DNA of 40,231 nucleotides from an uncultured Pelagibacteraceae bacterium (GTDB lineage Bacteria > Pseudomonadota > Alphaproteobacteria > Pelagibacterales > Pelagibacteraceae): NCBI GenBank assembly GCA_902531885.1, contig CACAFZ010000005.1, positions 1 to 40,231 of the forward strand, in the 5' to 3' direction. Position numbers and translations under genes: made by a program. Under the pieces are notes generated by a model. That model was given only the letters and a program-made list of their open reading frames with translations. It made no database searches and was not told the origin of the DNA. Positions 24,654 to 33,815 of the stretch are shown piece by piece; within the stretch, counting starts at the first letter, position 1; the number at the start of each line of letters is the position of its first letter.

Positions 24654-26989
24654 GATTTAACCTTAGTTTTTTCTGGGTCATAAAAAGGGAATCCAACAAC
24701 TTTTGCAGATATTCTTTTTTGATGACCATCAATTTTTCCAACTTCTACTTCAGTACCCATTTTTGAATAATTAACATCAATTCTACAAAGAGCAATATTT
24801 TTGTTAAGCAAAGGTGAGATGCAACCACTAGTAATTACGCCAATTTGTGACCTTTCAATATGCACACAATCTCCATGATTGGCTTTTTCTTTACCAATTA
24901 ATTCCAGTCCCACCAATTTTTTTTGTGGGTTTTCTTTTCTTTTAATTAAACTTTCTTTTCCAATAAAATCATCTGTTTTAGTTTTTAAAGGAATAGTAAA
25001 ACCGACTCCGGCTTCAAATGGATCAACTTGTCCATCAAATTCATTCTTAAATAAAATTAATCCTGCTTCAATTCTTAATAAATCTAAAGCACCAAATCCA
25101 GCGGGTATTAAACCCTCATCCTTTCCAGCTTCCATTACTACATCCCATACTTTTGGTGCATCAGAAGGATGACACCACAATTCATATCCAAGCTCCCCAG
25201 TGTAACCTGTTCTAGAAACAATTAAAGGTATTCCTTTTAAATCTTGAATTCTACAAATGGTAAATCTGAACCATTGCAATTCAGAAATAGTAGGTTGTGT
25301 TGGTGGTGTAAATATAAACTTTTCGAGTATTTTTCTGCTATTAGGACCTTGCAAAGAAAGATTATTAATTTGATCTGTAGAGTTTTTTATAAAAACTTTA
25401 TAATTTTTTTTCTTAGCTTGTTCTTTTAACCATTCTCCAGCATATTCATCCCCACAAATCCATCTGAAACCATGATCACTCATTTTTAATAGTGTACCAT
25501 CATCAAACATTGAACCATTTTCATAGCACATTGAAGAATAAACTACTTGACCAACTGAAAGCTTTTTTATGTTTCTGGTTAAAGTGTAATTCATTAATTC
25601 TTCTGCATCAGGTCCTAAAATTTCAAATTTTCTAAGTGAAGACAAATCAATAGCAACCGCTTTTTCTCGACATGCCATATACTCATTGTTTAATCCATAC
25701 TTTGTATAGTCATTCGGTAACCAAAAACCATTTACGTCAATAAAGTTTCTTGTAAGTTTAGATGTTCTTTCATGAAAACCACTATTTTTAGTTAATTTTG
25801 GATCTGAGTCTGTTTTCATTCTAAATGCAAAAGATTTTGTAAATTCTTTTTTTTTATCATAAGTTCTAACAAAAATATCAGTAGGATTCCATGAATTGCA
25901 AGCATCAATATCACTTGGGCAAGCTGTTGTTCCACATGTTAAATCCTTAAGAGCTTTAAATATCACGTAATCACCAGGTCTTGCATAAGATTCATCTGAC
26001 AATACTGTATTTAATCCACCTGCAGAAGTATTAAAAAAAAGATTTATAGCATGCCAACCCCTTTTTTTTTGAACCCCAAACTTTTCTAAAGAACTGTTTA
26101 AATTATCAGAACAATTCGCGTGACCGAAATATCCAGAATCTTCATAATATTTTGATGTACATGCTAAATTAAAAGTATCATGTTTTCCAACTGTATCTCT
26201 AATTACCTCAACTAAAGGTTCATGATCTGTGTCATAAAACTTAGAAAATAATCCTGGTCCAGGAAAAGTACTTGCCATAAAAGTCCTTGTTGTTTGCCAG
26301 TCTAAACCTTTCTCAATTTTTTTATCTAATTTTACAGTATCAAAAGCTACAAAATCGGAACATTGTCTTCCAGCCGGTGAAATAATTTGGATATAATCGC
26401 CTTCTTTTACTTGAAAAGAAATTGCAGTTGCTCGATCAATATTTGTTTCATTAAGCGGATCAAACATGGGGTCAGGAATTACTGAGTGCTCTTTATCTTT
26501 TGTAATTTTAGATCTTTTAACAAAAATAGTTAAATCAGTTGGAGGATTTTGCTCATGGATTAACATATCGGGTCCTGGTGCTGCAAAAATACAGTAACAT
26601 TTATCTTTTGATTTTAATTTTATTTTCTCTCCCCAATTTGTATCTTTATCAAAAATTATAGAAGCTTTAGCTTTTGTAATTTGTAAATTTCTCTTTTTTA
26701 ATTGGTATGCAGCTGTTTTTGAATTTTCATCTCTGGATAAGAGAATTTTTTTTATTTCAGAAGCGTCTTTATTTTCTTTTAGATTTAAAATTCCAGTATC
26801 TGAATTTCCATCTTTGTTAAATACAGAAATTTCGCAAATTTGGTTACCTTCATTATTTATAATTTCTATTTCATCATCAGGAAAAATTTGAATTCCTGTA
26901 ATTCCACCTCCATTTACAGTATACCTTTCAACTCCAGGTGGCAGAACATTCATTCCTGGCTCTTTTATATGAAAACTTGTTACATCCAT
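24650..26989 (-). CDS. tdm: Trimethylamine N-oxide demethylase Tdm (DUF1989-GcvT)
   Basis: Tdm converts TMAO to dimethylamine and formaldehyde; a tetrahydrofolate-binding domain is thought to capture the C1 unit. The 779-aa protein shows the expected two-part design: a DUF1989 region (about residues 150-390) and a GcvT aminomethyltransferase region (about 430-770, with ILGPDAEELMNYTLTRNI, VSRTGYTGELGYELW and LLRIEAGLILFKNE). Asp212, Cys277, Cys293 and Cys357 have the spacing I recall for the zinc ligands of Methylocella silvestris Tdm (198, 263, 279, 343), a constant shift of 14. It is divergent from tmoX across a 97-base promoter region and coupled to the FAD oxidoreductase downstream. Dimethylglycine dehydrogenase is rejected because it lacks the DUF1989 domain. 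Confidence 0.9.
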   Translation of the reverse strand: MDVTSFHIKEPGMNVLPPGVERYTVNGGGITGIQIFPDDEIEIINNEGNQICEISVFNKDGNSDTGILNLKENKDASEIKKILLSRDENSKTAAYQLKKRNLQITKAKASIIFDKDTNWGEKIKLKSKDKCYCIFAAPGPDMLIHEQNPPTDLTIFVKRSKITKDKEHSVIPDPMFDPLNETNIDRATAISFQVKEGDYIQIISPAGRQCSDFVAFDTVKLDKKIEKGLDWQTTRTFMASTFPGPGLFSKFYDTDHEPLVEVIRDTVGKHDTFNLACTSKYYEDSGYFGHANCSDNLNSSLEKFGVQKKRGWHAINLFFNTSAGGLNTVLSDESYARPGDYVIFKALKDLTCGTTACPSDIDACNSWNPTDIFVRTYDKKKEFTKSFAFRMKTDSDPKLTKNSGFHERTSKLTRNFIDVNGFWLPNDYTKYGLNNEYMACREKAVAIDLSSLRKFEILGPDAEELMNYTLTRNIKKLSVGQVVYSSMCYENGSMFDDGTLLKMSDHGFRWICGDEYAGEWLKEQAKKKNYKVFIKNSTDQINNLSLQGPNSRKILEKFIFTPPTQPTISELQWFRFTICRIQDLKGIPLIVSRTGYTGELGYELWCHPSDAPKVWDVVMEAGKDEGLIPAGFGALDLLRIEAGLILFKNEFDGQVDPFEAGVGFTIPLKTKTDDFIGKESLIKRKENPQKKLVGLELIGKEKANHGDCVHIERSQIGVITSGCISPLLNKNIALCRIDVNYSKMGTEVEVGKIDGHQKRISAKVVGFPFYDPEKTKVKS

Positions 26990-27023
26990 TTTTATTGAGT
27001 AACCATATTATATCTAACTCATA

Positions 27024-27052
27024 TTGACTATACTTTTAATTCAGAACATACT
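27024..27052 (+). promoter_or_regulatory. Candidate sigma-70 promoter of tmoX
   Basis: TTGACT at 27024-27029 is followed after 17 bases by CATACT at 27047-27052, a good -35 and a fair -10 for the consensus. The tmoX ATG lies 34 bases beyond, behind an AGAAAGGGGA ribosome site. A minus-strand TATAAT (27012-27007) in the same gap could serve tdm, but I see no good matching -35. Confidence 0.5.
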
Positions 27053-27058
27053 TAAGCA

Positions 27059-27072
27059 CTTAATATATTAAG
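27059..27072. promoter_or_regulatory. 14-bp palindrome in the tmoX leader
   Basis: CTTAATATATTAAG is perfectly self-complementary and lies just after the candidate -10 of tmoX, at or near the likely transcription start. That is a normal place for a repressor operator. In such A+T-rich DNA a palindrome of A and T can arise by chance, so the call is tentative. Confidence 0.4.
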
Positions 27073-27086
27073 AAAGGGGAAAAAAT

Positions 27087-28055
27087 ATGAAAAACAAGAA
27101 CATGCCAATAATAATCGGTGTAGTAGTTGTTCTAGTTATCGGACTTATTTTCTTTATGCAGGGAGGTGATAAAACTGCAAAGAAAGCTGGAGATAGCGCT
27201 GAACCGATTGTAATACCAACTCATAACTGGTCGAGCCAAGTTGTTATGGCTTACGTTATAGGTGGTATTTTTGAAAGCAATGGCAACAACGTTAAATATG
27301 TTCCAGCTGACTCTCAAGCTGTATATGAATCAATTCGTATAGGTGACGTAACAATATCACACGAAGTTTGGGAATCTGCTTTTGGTAAATCATTCACTAC
27401 AGCTCTAGATAAGGGTGGTATACTTGACTGGGGAGACCATGAAGCAAGAACTCTAGAAGATATGGGATATCCTGACTGGGTTGCTGAGAAATGTCCAGGT
27501 CTACCTGATTGGACTGCTTTAAAAAATCCTGATTGTGCAGCGAACTTTGTAACACCTGATTCAGATGGAAAAGGAAGAATGTTAGAAGGTCCACAAACTT
27601 GGCACGGCGATTTAATACCTCAGAGAATTGAAGCTTTAGGTTTAGGAGATCTTTGGTGGGTTAAATTTGCTGGAAGTGCTGATGCACTATGGGCAGAATT
27701 AGAAGCAGCTAAAAAAGAAGATAGAGGAACTATCATCTTTAACTGGACACCAAACTTTACAGATGGTGCTGGTTTCACATTTATAAAATTCCCTCCATAC
27801 ACAGCTGGTTGCAGACCAGAAGATGGTGGTGACGGTAAATGTGGTTCGCCAGATGGTTATTTGAAAAAGGCTGTTAACGCAGACTTTCCAAAAACTCATC
27901 CAGGAGCAGCAGCAATTTTCAAGAAAATGTCATTTTCTACAGGACAAATTGGTGCAATGGCAGCTTTAGTTGACCTTGACAAAATGACTCACGAAGATGC
28001 AGCTAAAAAATGGTTAGCTGACAACGAGTCAGTTTGGAAAGCTTGGATGAACTAA
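27087..28055 (+). CDS. tmoX: TMAO-type ABC transporter substrate-binding protein TmoX
   Basis: Periplasmic binding protein of the glycine-betaine (OpuAC) family, 322 aa, with an N-terminal hydrophobic segment (residues 7-24) that is a signal peptide or anchor. The mature part is rich in aromatic residues typical of quaternary- or N-oxide-amine pockets (for example HNWSSQ, GDLWWVKF, NWTPNFTDGAGF), and CGSPDGYLKKA with WLADNESVWKAW ends the second lobe. Adjacent tdm makes TMAO the most likely ligand; glycine betaine or choline is the alternative. Richer codon use and a strong ribosome site indicate high expression. A strong terminator directly after the gene lets it be made in excess of the membrane subunits, which is common for binding proteins. 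Confidence 0.87.
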   Translation: MKNKNMPIIIGVVVVLVIGLIFFMQGGDKTAKKAGDSAEPIVIPTHNWSSQVVMAYVIGGIFESNGNNVKYVPADSQAVYESIRIGDVTISHEVWESAFGKSFTTALDKGGILDWGDHEARTLEDMGYPDWVAEKCPGLPDWTALKNPDCAANFVTPDSDGKGRMLEGPQTWHGDLIPQRIEALGLGDLWWVKFAGSADALWAELEAAKKEDRGTIIFNWTPNFTDGAGFTFIKFPPYTAGCRPEDGGDGKCGSPDGYLKKAVNADFPKTHPGAAAIFKKMSFSTGQIGAMAALVDLDKMTHEDAAKKWLADNESVWKAWMN

Positions 28056-28085
28056 TTATAGTGAATAAAAGCTAATAAATTATAA

Positions 28086-28119
28086 TCTCCCCCAACATCG
28101 TTGGGGGGGATTTTTTTTT
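28086..28119 (+). terminator. Strong rho-independent terminator after tmoX
   Basis: An 11-bp stem (28086-28096 with 28100-28110; C-rich arm, three-base loop, one or two G-T pairs) is followed by nine Ts. It is the clearest terminator in the window and isolates tmoX from the MORN gene and tmoWV. Confidence 0.92.
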
Positions 28120-28144
28120 ATATTATTTCGTGTAAAATGTAACA

Positions 28145-28522
28145 ATGAAAAAATATCTTTTTATCATATTTTTAAGTTTTTTAATTTCATCTTCGGCATC
28201 AGCTCGTAAAGTAGGATGTAAAGAAGGAAATTGTGAAAATGGTTATGGCTTGTGGGTTTCCACAGATGGCACAACTTATGAAGGTGAATGGGCTGGAACA
28301 AAAAAAAATGGTCTAGGAATAGAAATTTGGCCTAATGGATATATTTACAAAGGTGGATTTAAAAACAGCGAGTGGAGTGGACAAGGAATTTTAACTTTCC
28401 CAAATGGCGCAACTTATAAAGGAGAATGGGCCAATGGTTTTATGAATGGAAAAGGAACATTTACTTGGTCAGATGGAAAACAAAAAACAGGAATTTGGAA
28501 AAACGGCAAATTACAAGAGTAG
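28145..28522 (+). CDS. Secreted MORN-repeat protein
   Basis: A 125-aa protein with a signal peptide (cleavage near SSASA) and about four MORN repeats, seen as regular YxGxWxxGxxxGxG patterns: TYEGEWAGTKKNGLGIE, YKGGFKNSEWSGQGIL, TYKGEWANGFMNGKGTF and KTGIWKNGKL. MORN repeats bind membranes or lipids in eukaryotes and form simple beta-scaffolds in bacteria. It sits between the tmoX terminator and the 184-aa membrane protein, whose ATG follows after 8 bases. Nothing links it by function to TMAO transport except position; a structural or envelope role is plausible. Confidence 0.85.
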   Translation: MKKYLFIIFLSFLISSSASARKVGCKEGNCENGYGLWVSTDGTTYEGEWAGTKKNGLGIEIWPNGYIYKGGFKNSEWSGQGILTFPNGATYKGEWANGFMNGKGTFTWSDGKQKTGIWKNGKLQE

Positions 28523-28530
28523 TTAAAATA

Positions 28531-29085
28531 ATGCTAGAAAACAAATATTTAAATAAATTATTAAAAGAGTTACCTGAACCAACAAGACAATTTGGCGGCC
28601 TAGTTTCAATAACAGTTTTTGTAATTTTATCTTTTGCTATTTTAAATATTTATTGGGGTGGAGGTGATGAATTAATTAGAAAAATGAAAATAGAAGAGGA
28701 AAGAATTGAAAAAGAACGAAAAGTAAATGAAGTGATTTCAAGTCTTCCATCAGGCATTGTAGTATTCTACGATGGAACTGATCATTATAGATTGTCGAAA
28801 GAACAATACCAAGCAGTTTGCAATATAACTAAACTTATTCCTCAACGCGCTATAATGGCTGCCCATTTTTTAAACTATAAAGCTTATGAACTATATACTA
28901 TCAACGGTAATAAAATTGATGATACATTTGTTAAATGGGACAAAGAGAAAAATAAATGTTTTGCTGGCTATACTGTAAGTGGAAGCAATGTTGGAATTAA
29001 CGAAACAGCAAATGTCAGTGGAGAGGTTTTAAGTTTTTTAAGCACAGGTATTGATACTAGAGTTTATTTTATTAAAAATTTTTAG
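28531..29085 (+). CDS. 184-aa membrane-anchored protein of unknown function
   Basis: I do not recognise this protein. The start at 28531 is chosen because a longer frame to 28426 lies wholly inside the MORN gene. Residues about 23-41 form one hydrophobic helix (LVSITVFVILSFAILNIYW), followed by a charged, probably coiled-coil stretch (KMKIEEERIEKERKVNE) and a likely periplasmic domain that contains VFYDGTDHYRLSKEQYQAVC and KCFAGYTVSG. The arrangement MORN gene, then this gene, then tmoW suggests they may be transcribed together, but 64 bases separate it from the tmoW ATG. No enzyme motif is visible. Confidence 0.75.
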   Translation: MLENKYLNKLLKELPEPTRQFGGLVSITVFVILSFAILNIYWGGGDELIRKMKIEEERIEKERKVNEVISSLPSGIVVFYDGTDHYRLSKEQYQAVCNITKLIPQRAIMAAHFLNYKAYELYTINGNKIDDTFVKWDKEKNKCFAGYTVSGSNVGINETANVSGEVLSFLSTGIDTRVYFIKNF

Positions 29086-29149
29086 GAGGGAAAAACAACA
29101 ATTATATAGATTTTATTTTTACTGAATATCGTATAACTTGTTAATTGAA

Positions 29150-30181
29150 ATGACTGATGCTGTAATTAAATGTGAATCTGTCTACAAAATATTCGGTGCA
29201 AATGCCAAAAAAATGCTCCAAGAAGCAAATGGAAATGTGGACGCAAAAACATTCCAAGAAAACGGATGTATTGTAGGTGTGAACAATGCTTCTTTTGAAG
29301 TTTCAAAAGGAGAAATGTTGGTTGTTATGGGTTTATCTGGTTCAGGAAAATCTACATTATTAAGATGTATTTCAAGATTAACAGATGCGACTGGAGGAAA
29401 AATTTATATAGAAGGCCAAGATTTGCTTTCATTAAAAGAAAAAGAACTTATTGAACTTAGAAGAAACAAAATGGGAATGGTTTTCCAAAGTTTTGCTTTA
29501 CTTCCACATAAAACAGTTTTGGAAAACATTGCTTTTCCACTTCAAATCAAAGGAATAGAGACTGAGAAGAGTATCAATAAAGCTATGGACATGGTTAAAC
29601 TTGTTGGTCTTGATGGGAGAGAAAATTATTTTCCAAGAGAACTTTCAGGCGGACAACAACAAAGAGTAGGTATCGCTCGATCATTAGCTGTAGAACCTGA
29701 TATTTGGTTTTTAGACGAACCATTTTCCGCACTTGACCCATTGATTAGAAAAGAAATGCAAGACGAATTTTTAAGACTTCAAGAAAAATTAAAAAAAACA
29801 ATCATGTTTATTACTCATGATTTTGATGAAGCATTGAAACTTGCTGACCGTATAGCAATTATGAAAGATGGAATAATTGAACAGTTAGACACTCCAGCAA
29901 AAATTGTTTTAAATCCAGCAACTGAATATGTAAAAAAGTTCACTGAAGAAGTGCCAAGAGAAAAAGTTTTAATAATTGAAGATGTAATGGATGCGCCAAA
30001 CTCAGAAAATTTAAGCAATCTAAAAGTTTCAAAAGACGAAATAATAGAAAATGTAGCTGAAAAGATTTTATCACAAGAAAAGTCTGTAGGTGTAACTGAC
30101 GAAAATAATAAAATTGTTGGAACCGTTCATCCTTCAAAAATAATTCATACTGTTTTTGGAGGAAGAAAAGAAAACAGATAA
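29150..30181 (+). CDS. tmoW: TMAO-type ABC transporter ATPase TmoW
   Basis: ATP-binding subunit of the ProV/OpuAA group, 343 aa, on the cytoplasmic face of the inner membrane. Walker A is GLSGSGKSTLLRC, the signature LSGGQQQRVGIARSLA, and Walker B IWFLDEPFSALD; the D-loop and H-loop (FITHDFDEALKLAD) follow. A C-terminal region after about residue 240 resembles the regulatory CBS-type tail of betaine transporter ATPases. I start at the ATG at 29150; a TTG at 29138 would add four residues. The permease begins 3 bases after the stop. Confidence 0.92.
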   Translation: MTDAVIKCESVYKIFGANAKKMLQEANGNVDAKTFQENGCIVGVNNASFEVSKGEMLVVMGLSGSGKSTLLRCISRLTDATGGKIYIEGQDLLSLKEKELIELRRNKMGMVFQSFALLPHKTVLENIAFPLQIKGIETEKSINKAMDMVKLVGLDGRENYFPRELSGGQQQRVGIARSLAVEPDIWFLDEPFSALDPLIRKEMQDEFLRLQEKLKKTIMFITHDFDEALKLADRIAIMKDGIIEQLDTPAKIVLNPATEYVKKFTEEVPREKVLIIEDVMDAPNSENLSNLKVSKDEIIENVAEKILSQEKSVGVTDENNKIVGTVHPSKIIHTVFGGRKENR

Positions 30182-30184
30182 ATT

Positions 30185-32338
30185 ATGGAATTATTAAAAA
30201 AATATCCAAAATTATTTCAGTGGTTATTTTTATTAGTTGTATTTTTTGCTTTATGTTTTGCAATTGATGTTCCTGAAACCTATAAATTTATAAGGGGCCA
30301 AGCTGAATTTATTAAAGACCCAAACCAAAGTACTTACACACTCTTTGGTAAAGAAGTAAGGTATTATGCATTTGATAATTTCTGGAGATTACCTCCTTTA
30401 CTAGGATGGTTTCCTATTTGGATAAATGACGGACTCTTTTTCTTATTGAATGAGTGGATGCCAATGGAGTTTTGGGACTCAGCTACACAAGAATACAAAA
30501 CTCGACCTTTGGTTCTACAAATATCAAGAAATATAACAGCGTTTATGACATTTCTTATAGAATTTATTAGAGAAATTTTATTAGGCGGTGTTGAAACAAT
30601 TGTAGCATTCACTAGTTGGAACTTTGTAAGCGCATATCCATGGGCAAAATTGCCAGGTTTGCCTTGGACAATTGTTGCTGCTGGTGCAGCCATATTAGCT
30701 TACAAATTAAGCGGCAAAGGTTTGGCTATATTTGCTGCTTTGGTAATGATTTATATTTCAGTATTTGGTCAATGGAAACCTTCAATGCAAACACTTTCTT
30801 TTATACTTGTAGCAGCACCACTTTCCTTTATTTTTGGATTGAGTTTAGGTGTTATGGCTTATAAGAGCAAACGCGTTGAGAAAGCATTGTACCCAATACT
30901 TCTAGTTATGCAGACCATGCCTCAATATGCTGTTCTAGTTCCCGCTATGGTTCTTTTTGGTATTGGTGATCATGCTGCAGTTATAATAACAATGGTTGTT
31001 GCTATTCCACCGATGATACTATTAACTTTGATAGGTCTTAGAGGAGTATCCCCAGAAGTTATTGAAGCTGGCAAAATGAGCGGATGTAGTAATTGGCAAC
31101 TTATGACCGAGGTATTAATTCCAACTGCAAGAAGAGATATTCTAATTGGTGTTAACCAAGTCATTATGGTTTGTTTTTCTATGGCGGTTATCTCAGCTTT
31201 TATAGGCGCTAAAGGACTGGGATGGAATTTATTGTTAGCTTTAAATCAGTTGAATATTGGTTTAGCACTAGAAGCAGGTTTATGTATTAGTTTTATTGCA
31301 ATTCTTTTAGATAAAATGTCTTTAGCTTGGGCAAATAAACAAACAGATTATTTTGGCAACCTGACATTTTATCAACGTTATAAAAACACAATATTTTTTG
31401 GTGGGGCTGTAGTGGTTGGATTGATACTTGCTTTAGCAGGGTCTTTTTTCTTTAAGGAAGGTTTTAATTATTTATACGAGGTTCCTCATAATAAAGGAAT
31501 ATCAACAGCAGACTTCTGGAACAAAGGTGTTGATTGGATTTTTGATACGTTTTTTGTATACATAAAAGCATTTAATACTTGGTTAATAACAGAAGTTCTT
31601 CAGCCAATGAGAGCATTGTATCTAAGAATGCCAGCAGTTGCTACTTTAGTGTTAGTTGTTGGCGCAGGTTATATAATTGGTGGAATTCGTTCAGCTTTTA
31701 CAGTAGGTGGATTAACATTATTTATAGCTTTAAGTCCATGGTGGGATAGAGCATTAGTCACAACTTACATGGCAACTTTTGGAGTTATTATATCTTGTAC
31801 AATTGGATTTGTTGTTGGAACTTTATGTCAACAAAACAAATATACTACAAATTTTATGTTAGGAATTTGTGATATTTTTCAAACATTTCCTTCGTTTGTA
31901 TACCTAATCCCAGTAATGATGTTATTTGGAGTTACAGACACATCAGTATTAATTGCTGTAATTGTTTATGCAACTATACCTGCAACAAGGTATACTATTG
32001 AAGGATTAAGAAGTGTTCCAGTTGCTTTACATGATGCAGCCACAATGTCAGGTGTAACAAAATTACAAAGATTATTCAAAATAGAATTTCCATTGGCATT
32101 TCCTCACATGATGCTTGGCGTAAATCAAACAATAGTATTTGCTCTATTTATGGTAATTATAGGAGCATTTATTGGAACAGAAGATTTGGGACAATATATT
32201 TTAAAAGCCTTATCAGATAAAGCTGGTGGAGGAAAAGGATTAACACTTGGTATTTGTGTTGCTTTCATAGGTCTTATATTTGATAATTTAATTAGAACTT
32301 GGGTCGAAAAAAGAAAAAAACATCTTGGCATAGATTAA
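30185..32338 (+). CDS. tmoV: TMAO-type ABC transporter permease TmoV (two fused permease domains)
   Basis: Inner-membrane permease, 717 aa, about twice the length of a ProW-type subunit because two copies of the permease domain are joined. The EAA loops of both halves can be seen: EVIEAGKMSGCSNWQLMTEV in the first half and ALHDAATMSGVTKLQRLFKI in the second, each followed by PTARRDILIGVNQ or PLAFPHMMLGVNQ. A long N-terminal extension (about residues 1-160) precedes the first domain. The fused form means a single gene can supply the whole membrane channel, as in TmoV and some betaine transporters. glpK starts only 4 bases after its stop. Confidence 0.9.
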   Translation: MELLKKYPKLFQWLFLLVVFFALCFAIDVPETYKFIRGQAEFIKDPNQSTYTLFGKEVRYYAFDNFWRLPPLLGWFPIWINDGLFFLLNEWMPMEFWDSATQEYKTRPLVLQISRNITAFMTFLIEFIREILLGGVETIVAFTSWNFVSAYPWAKLPGLPWTIVAAGAAILAYKLSGKGLAIFAALVMIYISVFGQWKPSMQTLSFILVAAPLSFIFGLSLGVMAYKSKRVEKALYPILLVMQTMPQYAVLVPAMVLFGIGDHAAVIITMVVAIPPMILLTLIGLRGVSPEVIEAGKMSGCSNWQLMTEVLIPTARRDILIGVNQVIMVCFSMAVISAFIGAKGLGWNLLLALNQLNIGLALEAGLCISFIAILLDKMSLAWANKQTDYFGNLTFYQRYKNTIFFGGAVVVGLILALAGSFFFKEGFNYLYEVPHNKGISTADFWNKGVDWIFDTFFVYIKAFNTWLITEVLQPMRALYLRMPAVATLVLVVGAGYIIGGIRSAFTVGGLTLFIALSPWWDRALVTTYMATFGVIISCTIGFVVGTLCQQNKYTTNFMLGICDIFQTFPSFVYLIPVMMLFGVTDTSVLIAVIVYATIPATRYTIEGLRSVPVALHDAATMSGVTKLQRLFKIEFPLAFPHMMLGVNQTIVFALFMVIIGAFIGTEDLGQYILKALSDKAGGGKGLTLGICVAFIGLIFDNLIRTWVEKRKKHLGID

Positions 32339-32342
32339 AACT

Positions 32343-33815
32343 GTGAAAAAATTTCTTGTTGCCATTGATCAAGGCACTACATCAAGTAGAGCTATTTTGT
32401 TTAATTTGTCTGGTAAACCTATTTATGTTTCTCAAAAAGAATTTAGGCAATATTTTCCAAAGAATGGGTGGGTAGAACATAATCCAAATGAGATTTGGAA
32501 TACTGTAAAAAAAGTTTTGTTAAATGTAATTGCTAAAAGTAAAAAATTAAAAGGCAAAATATTATCAATTGGTATAACAAACCAGAGAGAAACCACTATT
32601 CTATGGGATAAAAAGACAGGAAAACATGTTTATAATGCAATTGTTTGGCAAGACAGAAGAACCGAAGAGTATTGTAAGAAAATAAAAAAAAAGGAAAATT
32701 ATATAAGAAAAAAAACAGGCTTATTTATTGATCCATATTTTTCTGCTACCAAAATAAAGTGGATATTAGAAAATGCTCCAAAAGCAAAAAATCTTCTAAA
32801 GAAAAAAAAATTATTATTTGGAACAATTGATAGTTTTTTAATATGGAAACTTACAGGGGGCAAAGTTCATGCAACAGATGCAACTAATGCTTCAAGAACT
32901 ATGCTTTTTAATATTAATAAAAATAATTGGGATAATGACATTTTAAAAATTTTTAAAATAAATAAAAGTATATTACCAATAGTAAAAAACTCAGCAGATG
33001 ATTTTGGTTATACTAGTAAAAAAATTATTGGTGAAAAAATATCTATTTCGGCTGTTTTAGGCGATCAACAAGCGGCAGCATTTGGTCAAGCTTGTTTTGA
33101 AAAAGGATCTGTAAAAAGCACTTATGGCACAGGAGCTTTTGTAATTATGAATACAGGTAATAAAAAATTGATTTCAAAAAATAAATTGCTCACAACCATT
33201 TGCTATAGATTAAATAATAAGAATACTTTTGCAATAGAGGGTTCTATTTTTGTAGCTGGAGCTGGAGTTCAGTGGTTAAGAGATAAAATTAGGCTAATAA
33301 ATAACGCTTACGAAACAGAAAAAATCGCAAAATTAAAAGAAAATAATGATGGTGTCTATATTGTGCCTGCTTTCACCGGTTTAGGAGCACCGTATTGGAG
33401 CCCAAATTCTCGAGGATTAATTACCGGTTTAACAAGAAATAGTGATTGGAAAGATCTGGTGCGCGCAGTTATAGAGTCTGTTGCTTATCAAAGTTATGAT
33501 TTATTTGAGTGTATGAGAAAAGATGGACTAAAGCCCAAGATTGTTAAAGTAGATGGAGGAATGGTTATTAACAATTGGTTTAGTCAATTTTTATCTAATA
33601 TAATTGATGCAAAAGTTGTAAGACCAAAGGTTAAAGAAACTACAGCTTTAGGAGCAGCTTTAATGGCAGGCTTAAAAATAGGAGTTTATAAATCTCTTTC
33701 AGATATTTCAAATTATTGGAAAATAGATAAAAAATTCACTCCAAAAATAAGCAAATCAAACCGTACTAAGCTGTTGAAAGGTTGGCAACAAGCAATTAGA
33801 AAAACCTTAGTTTAA
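32343..33815 (+). CDS. glpK: Glycerol kinase GlpK
   Basis: Phosphorylates glycerol to glycerol-3-phosphate with ATP, in the cytoplasm. FGGY-family motifs are AIDQGTTSSRAILFN at the N-terminus, NQRETTILWD, GTIDSFLIWKLTGG, GDQQAAAFGQACF and STYGTGAFV, with GAALMAGLKIG near the C-terminus. The length of 490 aa is standard. The start is GTG at 32343. Its 4-base gap behind tmoV and TAATG overlap with gpsA downstream put it in one operon with the TMAO-type transporter, which is unexpected. The use of a dedicated glycerol facilitator is not visible here. Confidence 0.93.
   Translation: MKKFLVAIDQGTTSSRAILFNLSGKPIYVSQKEFRQYFPKNGWVEHNPNEIWNTVKKVLLNVIAKSKKLKGKILSIGITNQRETTILWDKKTGKHVYNAIVWQDRRTEEYCKKIKKKENYIRKKTGLFIDPYFSATKIKWILENAPKAKNLLKKKKLLFGTIDSFLIWKLTGGKVHATDATNASRTMLFNINKNNWDNDILKIFKINKSILPIVKNSADDFGYTSKKIIGEKISISAVLGDQQAAAFGQACFEKGSVKSTYGTGAFVIMNTGNKKLISKNKLLTTICYRLNNKNTFAIEGSIFVAGAGVQWLRDKIRLINNAYETEKIAKLKENNDGVYIVPAFTGLGAPYWSPNSRGLITGLTRNSDWKDLVRAVIESVAYQSYDLFECMRKDGLKPKIVKVDGGMVINNWFSQFLSNIIDAKVVRPKVKETTALGAALMAGLKIGVYKSLSDISNYWKIDKKFTPKISKSNRTKLLKGWQQAIRKTLV

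Noticed and set aside
24650..26989. Calling this protein dimethylglycine dehydrogenase or a plain glycine-cleavage T-protein
   Set aside because: The DUF1989 half with the Asp/Cys3 spacing and the absence of a FAD motif point to Tdm.
27087..32338. Calling the transporter a glycine betaine transporter
   Set aside because: The family is the same, but adjacency to tdm and the fused permease favour TMAO; betaine remains a possible second ligand.
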